DNA from: an uncultured Ruminococcus sp.
Lineage (GTDB): Bacteria; Bacillota; Clostridia; Oscillospirales; Ruminococcaceae
DNA: 42,521 bases
Assembly: GCF_946415235.1 (NCBI RefSeq)
Contig: NZ_CAMKRR010000019.1
Span: 1-42,521 of the forward strand
Direction of reading: 5' to 3'
Below, one piece after another: positions 17,140 through 23,770 of this stretch (positions within the stretch are counted from its first letter, which is position 1; each line of letters begins with the position of its first letter). Under the pieces are notes generated by a model. The model was given only the letters and a program-made list of their open reading frames with translations. It ran no database searches and was not told the DNA's origin. A program made the position numbers and the translations under genes.

Positions 17140-17164
17140 AAGAAATGATGCTCCATCATTTCTT
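17140..17164 (+). repeat. Perfect 11-bp inverted repeat just upstream of the start codon
   Basis: AAGAAATGATG (17140-17150) and CATCATTTCTT (17154-17164) flank a 3-nt loop. It is not followed by a T-run, so is not a terminator; the ATG lies 18 nt downstream. It may be an RNA hairpin that affects translation or a protein-binding site. Confidence 0.75.
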
Positions 17165-17181
17165 GGATGGGAAGTGAAAGT

Positions 17182-18855
17182 ATGAATTTCCATGCATTAT
17201 TTGAAAAAATGCTGAAAGAGCTCAACAGCATGAAAAAGATCGATTTCAGCTTGGTAAAGGAAGAGCTCGAAAGCATATGTGATATGTTCCGTATATCAAA
17301 AATAGCTACAAAGACATATCAGAATGCAAAGCTGGAAGAGCTTGGCAAAGCTGATGTCATTATATCATATGACAGCGGCGAAGAGGGTACGGTTGCGCTG
17401 TCATCACGCATAGTTACCGATATGCTGAATATCATCACCTGCGAGGTGCATATCAGAAACGGAGCAGAGCCGTGGAGCAGCGAGGAAGCGGAAACGGTCA
17501 GCTTTTTCCTTGACACCGTTACTGTTTATGTCAGCAGGAACAGGATACAGGAAGCAGCTAAAAGGTTTGCATTTTTCGATGATGACGGCTATCATAATTT
17601 CCGTTATTTCGTGCGGTATCTTCAGCGCGCTGATATTGAGGGCAAGCTTACGGGAAGAGCGGCGCTCCACTTCAATCTGAGACATTTCGCGCTTGTGAAC
17701 AAGCAGATCGGAAGAAGTCTCGGAAGCATGGTAATGCACAGCTTTTTCAGTGCCCTTGAAGAGATGATAAGCGAAAAAGGAGCGATATGCCGTATCGGCG
17801 GTGATAATTTCGCAATTATATGTGATCGGGAATGTCTTAACGACGTGCTCGGATACCTCAGCGGTGCAGCTGTCGTATATGACGTTCATTCGGGAGACAG
17901 GATAATGGTATCTGCTTCTGTAGGCGTTTTTCTGATACCTGATGACTTCGTCATGGAGGACGTGGGAGACATACTCGATAAGATAATCGCTGCTTCAACG
18001 GCTGCAAAGGTCAACGGAAAGCAGAATATCGTATTTTTCAGCAATGAGATGCTTGCCGAAAAGGACAAGGTAATGCGTATCCAGCACCTCTTCCCGAAAG
18101 CGATAGAGAAAGAGGAGTACCATGTTTTCTATCAGCCGAAGGTGAATATCAATACGGGCGAGATAGTAGGCGCAGAGGCTCTTTGCCGCTGGTTCAGGGA
18201 CGGAAAGATAGTCCCGCCTTTGGAGTTCATACCGATCCTTGAACAGGGACTTGAGATATGCAAGCTTGACTTCTATATGCTCGACCATGTATGCAGGGAT
18301 ATCCGCAGATGGCTTGATGAAGGACGAAAGGTCGTGAGGGTATCCGTTAACCTTTCACGGAAGCACATGGTCGATATAGACCTTCTCGAGCATCTGCTCG
18401 AAATAGTTGACAGGAACAATGTACCGCATGAATATGTGGAAATAGAGCTTACGGAGACCACTACGGACGTGGAGTTCCGCGACCTCAAGAGAGTAGTTAA
18501 CGGACTTCGGCAGGCAGGGATATGTACTTCTGTGGACGACTTCGGAATGGGATATTCTTCACTTAATCTCATTAAGGAGATACCGTGGGACGTGATGAAG
18601 GTCGATAAGAACTTCCTGCCCGAGGACGAGAATTCGGAGGGCAGCATCAAGGACGTCATGTTCCATTATGTTGTGGGCATGGCAAGAGCCATGGGGCTTG
18701 AATGTATTGCCGAGGGTGTGGAAACACAGGCTCAGGTAAGAGCTCTGAGAAATAATAAATGCGACCTTGCACAGGGATTTCTGTATGACAAGCCGCTGCC
18801 TGTGGATGAATTTGAAAAAAGGCTTGATATCGGCAGATATGAAGTCGAGGACTGA
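17182..18855 (+). CDS. Degenerate GGDEF plus EAL protein (c-di-GMP phosphodiesterase)
   Basis: A 557-residue cytoplasmic protein with no transmembrane segment. Residues ~1-135 form an N-terminal sensory-type region. The GGDEF domain (~140-290) has GGDNF at 206-210 instead of GG[D/E]EF, so cyclase activity is doubtful. The EAL domain (~305-555) keeps the EAL motif (Glu332), VNLS, ELTET, DDFGMGYSS, KVDKNF, AEGVET and QGF, the usual metal and catalytic set. It should hydrolyse c-di-GMP to pGpG, possibly tuned by GTP at the degenerate GGDEF. ATG 17182 has GGGAAG upstream; ATG 17167 has no RBS. Its own promoter is near consensus. Confidence 0.88.
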   Translation: MNFHALFEKMLKELNSMKKIDFSLVKEELESICDMFRISKIATKTYQNAKLEELGKADVIISYDSGEEGTVALSSRIVTDMLNIITCEVHIRNGAEPWSSEEAETVSFFLDTVTVYVSRNRIQEAAKRFAFFDDDGYHNFRYFVRYLQRADIEGKLTGRAALHFNLRHFALVNKQIGRSLGSMVMHSFFSALEEMISEKGAICRIGGDNFAIICDRECLNDVLGYLSGAAVVYDVHSGDRIMVSASVGVFLIPDDFVMEDVGDILDKIIAASTAAKVNGKQNIVFFSNEMLAEKDKVMRIQHLFPKAIEKEEYHVFYQPKVNINTGEIVGAEALCRWFRDGKIVPPLEFIPILEQGLEICKLDFYMLDHVCRDIRRWLDEGRKVVRVSVNLSRKHMVDIDLLEHLLEIVDRNNVPHEYVEIELTETTTDVEFRDLKRVVNGLRQAGICTSVDDFGMGYSSLNLIKEIPWDVMKVDKNFLPEDENSEGSIKDVMFHYVVGMARAMGLECIAEGVETQAQVRALRNNKCDLAQGFLYDKPLPVDEFEKRLDIGRYEVED

Positions 18856-18857
18856 AT

Positions 18858-18896
18858 AAAAAAACTGAGGAATGATATTCATTCCTCAGTTTTTTT
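18858..18896. terminator. Long bidirectional terminator
   Basis: A perfect 18-bp stem (18858-18875 with 18879-18896) has a 3-nt loop and A/T tracts at both ends. The stop codon of the minus-strand gene (18895-18897) overlaps it. Confidence 0.9.
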
Positions 18897-19260
18897 ATTT
18901 GCACATCTTTTCGAGTATCTCGGCAGCGTCGGTGACACATCCGCGGCATGAGCGCAGCGGACTGCCTGTGAGAGCTCCCTTTAATTCGCGGCACATAACG
19001 GATCGGTTCATGCCTGTGAATTCACTTTCAAACTCGCTTATGAGCTGCTGAGCTCTATCGGGATATTTTTTCGAGAGTATGTACTCGGAAGCGAGAACAG
19101 CTCCGCATTTTCCCATTCTTCCGCCTGCAAAAGGAGCAGCCGCTGCCTTTGCATCATTTTCACTTAGTCCTATTTCGTCCGCAAAAGCGCATAGTACTGC
19201 TGCCGAACAGCTGTAAAAGTTCTTGTGATTTTCGATAGCCTTGTTTGCTTTTTCTGCCAT
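18895..19260 (-). CDS. C-GCAxxG-C-C family small Cys-rich protein
   Basis: A 121-residue protein fitting the C_GCAxxG_C_C family (PF09719). It has Cys18 and Cys24 in SCSAAVLCAF, a GGRMGKCGAV segment with Cys52, then Cys90, Cys105, Cys108 and Cys120. The family is thought to be redox-related, with no established reaction. The start has RBS AGGAGGTTTAAAC inside the end of the upstream gene. Last gene of a three-gene minus-strand unit. Confidence 0.75.
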   Translation of the reverse strand: MAEKANKAIENHKNFYSCSAAVLCAFADEIGLSENDAKAAAAPFAGGRMGKCGAVLASEYILSKKYPDRAQQLISEFESEFTGMNRSVMCRELKGALTGSPLRSCRGCVTDAAEILEKMCK

Positions 19261-19262
19261 GT

Positions 19263-19454
19263 TTAAACCTCCTCAAGCAGCAGATAGCTGCCGGTCTTTA
19301 ATAAATTTTCCGTGATAAAGCTGTCTGACAGCCTTATGTTTTTTTCAATGCCGTTTTCACCGCGGAGAGCAACCGTGCACATGAGCTCCTCGTTATCGGG
19401 AATGCCCTCGCAGCCGTAGTCGTCCTCGTATATTTTAAGTATTTCGAACTTCAT
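19263..19454 (-). CDS. Small protein of unknown function
   Basis: A 63-residue acidic protein starting MKFEILKIYEDDYGCEG. The ATG at 19454 follows GGAGGATAGCA; an in-frame ATG at 19478 lacks an RBS. No family is recognised. It lies 2 nt from the C-GCAxxG gene and 32 nt from the upstream gene, so it is part of the same unit. Confidence 0.6.
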   Translation of the reverse strand: MKFEILKIYEDDYGCEGIPDNEELMCTVALRGENGIEKNIRLSDSFITENLLKTGSYLLLEEV

Positions 19455-19486
19455 TGCTATCCTCCGTATGTTTATCATTAATTCCT

Positions 19487-19936
19487 TTACTCTTGATCCA
19501 TGTTACTGTATCGGTATAATCCGAGAGTGTCGAATTCATCTTTTAACAAGTGCCTCTTAACGCCTAACAGCTTTAACAAATGATTGACGGTACCGTTTCC
19601 GTCCGCAGGACCGTATTTCATTTCGCCGTTTTCAAAGAACGCTCCTGCCTGCGTTCCATGTCCGCCGAAGTAATCGGTCTCGATATAAATGAGCTGCGCT
19701 CCCGCTGAATGTTCTTTCAGAAAGCAGATGACTGAATCTGTAAGGAAGTACAGATTCGGATATTGGCAGGTATTCTTCATATCAACTGTTTCTTCTATAT
19801 CATCGAACAGGCTGTCATTCAGAAATATGAGGGCATAGCTCTGCGGAAGGCTTACCATTTCGGCATATGCACGGCGTTCTGTTATTGATCGTATGACATT
19901 TTCTTTTCCGATGACCGCTCTTATCATATGTCCCAA
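19487..19936 (-). CDS. Protein of unknown function, first gene of the unit
   Basis: About 149 residues if read from TTG 19936, which lies 10 nt after AAGGAGG; ATG 19927 is a second choice. Starts further upstream fall before the transcription start predicted from the promoter at 19976-20004. Soluble. It contains the motif YIETDYFGGHGTQAGAFF, suggesting an alpha/beta core, followed by NHLLKLLGV. No family is recognised. Cotranscribed with the two small genes downstream. Confidence 0.55.
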   Translation of the reverse strand: MGHMIRAVIGKENVIRSITERRAYAEMVSLPQSYALIFLNDSLFDDIEETVDMKNTCQYPNLYFLTDSVICFLKEHSAGAQLIYIETDYFGGHGTQAGAFFENGEMKYGPADGNGTVNHLLKLLGVKRHLLKDEFDTLGLYRYSNMDQE

Positions 19937-19975
19937 AGCTTTATGACCTCCTTGCGATCTTTTTCGTACCATACC

Positions 19976-20004
19976 ATTATACCATAATACTTTCAATTCA
20001 TCAA
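19976..20004 (-). promoter_or_regulatory. Promoter of the three-gene minus-strand unit
   Basis: Minus strand: TTGATG (20004-19999), 17 nt, TATAAT (19981-19976) with TGG (extended -10). Confidence 0.7.
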
Positions 20005-20016
20005 GACGATACTGAC

Positions 20017-20046
20017 AAAAAACAGCGGCTCACCGAAGCGAGCCGC
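20017..20046 (-). terminator. Terminator of the bilin-reductase-like gene
   Basis: GCGGCTC (20025-20031) pairs with GAGCCGC (20040-20046); on the minus strand it is followed by TTTTTT. Confidence 0.8.
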
Positions 20047-20103
20047 ATAGGATATCTTGATCTGCTTATATTTTCACGCTTTGCAGTCCTGTTTGGACAG
20101 GTT

Positions 20104-20925
20104 TTATTTTCTGCGCTCTGTTCCGAAGAACACCTTGTCAAAGAACTCCTTGGTCGTATCTTCGCCGAGAGCTTTTTTGAATACATCGGTGGAAACTCCG
20201 CCTTTTGTTATGAGGTTATCGGAGTACTGCTGAGTAAGCTCGAGCTTTTCTGCCTTTTCCGCAGCTGAAAGCTCATCAAGCTCATCAGCCTTTTCCATGT
20301 AAGTGCGGACAGCGTCGCAGAACATCTCTTCCAGTTTTTCATCGTCCGAACGCTTTCCCGCCTTGTGAAGAACTACTGTCATAAGATCGTCATACCATGC
20401 GGGAGAAGCAGCGATATCTTCAAGGCTGCTGTATCTGTCCTCAAATCCCTTCAGTGCGTCAAGCACGTCTGTATAACTGCCGTCTGTCCTGTCGGGAACA
20501 AGGTCGTAAAACTCAGCATAAGCCTTTCGTTTTCCGAGTATATACATGAAGTCCATTGACATAAGCGGCATATTCTTTTCATAAGGTGTGATGACGTAGG
20601 ATACCATCTGCATAAAGCCCATATTCACCGTCATGACAGAAAGGTTGCCCAGATCCCTGACATCATACTGAGAAACATTGAACTTCATAAATCCGTACAT
20701 TTTTATCTGTTCAAAATCGCCTGCATCAACAGGTGTGACCTCGGCATATTCAGAGAGAGCTTTCATTCCCGACTCAAGAGTCCTGTTCATGACCTTCATG
20801 TTCCTTGAAGCATTAAAGGCTATAAATCCTGCGGCTGCTCCTATTATAAGAACTATCGTCAGAAGCACCTTTGGCAGCTTCTTCTTTTTTAAGCTTTTAT
20901 CCTTCATACTGACGCCCACTTTCAT
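20104..20925 (-). CDS. Membrane-anchored protein resembling ferredoxin-dependent bilin reductases
   Basis: A 273-residue protein with a basic N-terminus (KKKKLPK) and one membrane helix (~18-38), so the rest is probably outside. The soluble part shows a pattern I associate with the bilin reductase fold (PF05996). Residues 120-139 (PLMSMDFMYILGKRKAYAEF) are followed by YDLVP. Near the C-terminus, QQYSDNLITKGG is followed by ALGEDTTKEFFDKVFFG, like the conserved Q-x2-Y ... G-E-x-W ... FLF ending of PcyA/PebA-type enzymes. The resemblance is from memory and the ferredoxin-dependent role would not fit an external location. It could be a fold relative with another function. ATG 20907 is an alternative start; neither has a good RBS. 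Confidence 0.5.
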   Translation of the reverse strand: MKVGVSMKDKSLKKKKLPKVLLTIVLIIGAAAGFIAFNASRNMKVMNRTLESGMKALSEYAEVTPVDAGDFEQIKMYGFMKFNVSQYDVRDLGNLSVMTVNMGFMQMVSYVITPYEKNMPLMSMDFMYILGKRKAYAEFYDLVPDRTDGSYTDVLDALKGFEDRYSSLEDIAASPAWYDDLMTVVLHKAGKRSDDEKLEEMFCDAVRTYMEKADELDELSAAEKAEKLELTQQYSDNLITKGGVSTDVFKKALGEDTTKEFFDKVFFGTERRK

Positions 20926-20955
20926 ATAAAGATATACGTTATATCAAACGCTATC

Positions 20956-20984
20956 ATTATACCACTGCCGAGCTGAAATGTCAA
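20956..20984 (-). promoter_or_regulatory. Promoter of the bilin-reductase-like gene
   Basis: Minus strand: TTGACA (20984-20979), 17 nt, TATAAT (20961-20956) with TGG (extended -10); a full consensus match. Confidence 0.85.
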
Positions 20985-21030
20985 GGAGCCATGCCTGTTT
21001 ATGCCGAAGAATAAGAATGTAAAAATTGTA

Positions 21031-21059
21031 TTGACTATAGGCTAAAATAACGATATAAT
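21031..21059 (+). promoter_or_regulatory. Promoter of the LRR-dockerin gene
   Basis: TTGACT (21031-21036), 17 nt, TATAAT (21054-21059). The same -35/-10 hexamers and spacing precede the giant LRR gene at 26021-26049. Confidence 0.8.
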
Positions 21060-21120
21060 ATATATGATACCTTATGAAAATTATGCAACGTGTGATATTA
21101 AAACAAAAGGAGAGGTTATA

Positions 21121-23586
21121 ATGAAACGAAGATCCATCAACAGTAAGGTCAAAAAAGCAGCAGCACTTATCGCTTCACTTTCTGTTGCGGCTTGTCAGTT
21201 TTCGGCTGTTATGCCTGCAAATGCGGCAGAAACAGAAGAGCCGCAGTCTGCAATAGTGACTGAAACGGATGAAGCACAGCCTGAAAAAGCAGCTGAAACA
21301 GATGAAGCTCAGTCCGAAAAAGCAGATGAAACGGATAAGTCTGAAAAGCTCAGGGCAGAGCCCTGCCTGTCGGTTGATAAAATAGTGCTCCCCGCATCTG
21401 CCGCAGGAAGCAGAGTAAAGGTAAATGTTTACATAAATGACGATAATATGGGCAGCAGTAAGTATTATCAGCAGCCTGATGTGTATATTGACATTGACAG
21501 ACGACTTCAGTATTGTGGATTCAGGAACGGAATGAAAGACGGAACAAAAGGCATAGGTCTCCAGGGGGAAATGTATATAAACGCCAAACACAAGCGTACC
21601 CTCAGGTTTTATTCCGAAAAAGGCCTTGGTGCAAACGGTACATTTGCTGTTATCGAAGTTGAGATACCGAAGGATGCACAGCCGGGAACGCTCTATTATT
21701 TCAATATATGTGACGCAGGCGGCAATATAACAAAGGTAAGCATACCCGAGACCGACGATATTGCCGGCGAGAACGATAAACCTCTTAAAACTGCCGATAC
21801 AAGTGATGACAAGTATCTTAAGGATACTCCTTATGACGGATATATCCTTATTGATCCCGAGTCGGAATCCGATAATCCGCAGACAGAAGAGAAATATGTG
21901 ACTGTTTCGGAGGATGAGCTCGAATATGATGTATACGAGGATCATGCCGAGGTAATTTTCTGTCAGTATGAAGCGGATAAGGCTGTTATAAAGCCCGAGA
22001 TAAACGGAAAAAAGGTAACTGCGATTGCTGATTATGCGTTCGCGGGAACAAATATCACTTCTGTAGAGATACCTGACACAGTCACTTCCATCGGTGACCA
22101 TGCCTTTGCCAACTCAAAGCTTGCTTCGCTTGAGCTTCCCGACTCTGTCACATCTATCGGCAGCTTTGCCTTTACATGGACGCCGCTGGAAAGCATTGAG
22201 CTCCCGGGAAGCCTTGTGAATATAGGAGAATGTGTATTTGAAGACTCCAAGCTGAAAAGTGCTGTGCTCCATGAAGGCATTGAGACTGTAGGCAGGAATG
22301 TGTTCAGGGCCTGCAGATCTCTGTCAGAGCTGAAGCTTCCGAGTACGCTTAAGGAGATAAGCACAGGAATGTGTGAGGAATGCAGGTGCCTTACGGAGAT
22401 AGAGATACCTTCTGGGGTAACGGCTATAGGAAATGCTGCATTTGAATATACAGCCATTACTACTGCAAGGATACCCGAAGGCGTTAAGAAGATCGGCAGC
22501 TTTGCTTTCGCTGACTGCGCGGCTCTCGAGCACGTATTCCTTCCCTCGGGACTTGAAAGCATCGGAGACTGCGCTTTCAACAGATGCCTGCTGCTTAAAA
22601 GCATTGAGTTGCCCGATACACTTAAAAGCATTGCAAGTGATGTTTTCGGAGAGACGCGGATAACGAAGATAGATATCCCTGCGTCTGTAACCGAAATAGA
22701 AGAAAATGCCTTTCTGTACTCAGGTATAAACACGATCAATTACGCTGACGAGCTTGATACCCTCCCCGATAATGCTTACTCGGGAGCGGAAAAAATGAAA
22801 ACTGTAAAGCTCCCTTCAAAGCTTACTGCAATACCTGATTTCTGCTTCGACAGATGCGCTTTATTATCAAGCGTTGATATTCCCGAAACTGTAACGAGTA
22901 TTGGCAGATACGCTTTCAGCGGCTGCGGTGTAAAGGAGCTGGTCATCCCCGATACTGTAAACACTTTAGAAGAAGGTGCTTTTTCGTGTTCACATCTGAC
23001 ATCTGTTACGATACCAGACAGTATCACGGAGCTGCCTGATAAGCTTTTTGAAGGCTCGGACATAAAAACGGTAAAGCTGCCGTCAGGTCTGAAGGTCATA
23101 ACAGAAGATATGTTTTACAGCTGCAATTCGCTTGCGGAAGTGGATATCCCCGTATCAGTCACAGAAATACAGAGCAATGCTTTTGCGGAAACTCCGCTGA
23201 GCTCGCTGTATATCCCTGAAAGCGTGACAAAGATAGCGGCGGACGCTTTCTGGCACAGCAAAATTGAAACGATATATGGCGTCAAGGGCTCTTATGCCGA
23301 GACATTTGCCAAAGAGCAGGGCATCAGGTTCGCTGAAAAGAGTGCGGAGACTAAAGCCAAAGCAGGCGACGTGAACTGTGACGATACTGTTGATATGGCA
23401 GACGCAGTCCTTATCATGCAGGCACTGGCAAATCCGAACAAGTACGGCATAGGCGGCTCCGATGAAAAAGCTCTTACAGAGCAGGGAGCAAAAAATGGCG
23501 ATGTTGATACGGATGCTGCCGGACTTACTTCAAATGATGCTCTTAAGATACAGCAGTTCCTTCTCGGTATAGTGAAGAGCCTGTGA
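21121..23586 (+). CDS. Secreted BspA-type LRR protein with N-terminal cohesin-like domain and C-terminal dockerin
   Basis: An 821-residue protein. ATG 21121 follows AAAGGAGAGG; starts nearer 21064 lie before the predicted transcript start. Signal peptide 1-~37 ends ANAAE, followed by three copies of a TDEAQxEKA-like repeat. Residues ~78-215 form a beta-rich, cohesin/CBM-like domain (CLSVDKIVLPASAAGSRVKV ... NGTFAVIEVEIPKDAQPG). About 20 LRR_5 (BspA) repeats of ~23 residues follow, ~290-745, each with the IPxxVTxIGxxAF core. The last ~67 residues are a dockerin with two calcium loops (DVNCDDTVDMADAV and DVDTDAAGLTSNDAL). It should be secreted and docked to a scaffoldin; the LRR part probably binds substrate or partner cells (inference). 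Confidence 0.88.
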   Translation: MKRRSINSKVKKAAALIASLSVAACQFSAVMPANAAETEEPQSAIVTETDEAQPEKAAETDEAQSEKADETDKSEKLRAEPCLSVDKIVLPASAAGSRVKVNVYINDDNMGSSKYYQQPDVYIDIDRRLQYCGFRNGMKDGTKGIGLQGEMYINAKHKRTLRFYSEKGLGANGTFAVIEVEIPKDAQPGTLYYFNICDAGGNITKVSIPETDDIAGENDKPLKTADTSDDKYLKDTPYDGYILIDPESESDNPQTEEKYVTVSEDELEYDVYEDHAEVIFCQYEADKAVIKPEINGKKVTAIADYAFAGTNITSVEIPDTVTSIGDHAFANSKLASLELPDSVTSIGSFAFTWTPLESIELPGSLVNIGECVFEDSKLKSAVLHEGIETVGRNVFRACRSLSELKLPSTLKEISTGMCEECRCLTEIEIPSGVTAIGNAAFEYTAITTARIPEGVKKIGSFAFADCAALEHVFLPSGLESIGDCAFNRCLLLKSIELPDTLKSIASDVFGETRITKIDIPASVTEIEENAFLYSGINTINYADELDTLPDNAYSGAEKMKTVKLPSKLTAIPDFCFDRCALLSSVDIPETVTSIGRYAFSGCGVKELVIPDTVNTLEEGAFSCSHLTSVTIPDSITELPDKLFEGSDIKTVKLPSGLKVITEDMFYSCNSLAEVDIPVSVTEIQSNAFAETPLSSLYIPESVTKIAADAFWHSKIETIYGVKGSYAETFAKEQGIRFAEKSAETKAKAGDVNCDDTVDMADAVLIMQALANPNKYGIGGSDEKALTEQGAKNGDVDTDAAGLTSNDALKIQQFLLGIVKSL

Positions 23587-23604
23587 TATAAAAAGGTTTA
23601 TGCA

Positions 23605-23632
23605 GTAACCGCCGTCAGGCGGTTACTTTTTT
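23605..23632 (+). terminator. Terminator of the LRR-dockerin gene
   Basis: GTAACCGCC (23605-23613) pairs with GGCGGTTAC (23618-23626), then TTTTTT. Confidence 0.9.
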
Positions 23633-23701
23633 GTGTTCAGACTTTGTGCGGAAGCTTATATTGCATTTTTAACTGAATTTATGAATTTTTGGTTAAAATG
23701 C

Positions 23702-23730
23702 TTGAAAAATATCATCAAAAGTGGTATAAT
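23702..23730 (+). promoter_or_regulatory. Promoter of the EAL-solenoid gene
   Basis: TTGAAA (23702-23707), 17 nt, TATAAT (23725-23730) with TGG (extended -10). Confidence 0.8.
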
Positions 23731-23770
23731 ATAGAAAATGTTTATTGCTTTCAGACAGGGGGGAGAGCAT

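Noticed and set aside
17045-17180. Leader of the GGDEF/EAL gene considered as a c-di-GMP riboswitch
   Set aside because: None of the conserved GEMM core sequences are visible; only the simple hairpin is supported.
21175-22101. 308-codon minus-strand frame opposite the LRR-dockerin gene
   Set aside because: It mirrors LRR repeat codons, has no RBS, and the plus-strand gene has a signal peptide, dockerin, promoter and terminator.
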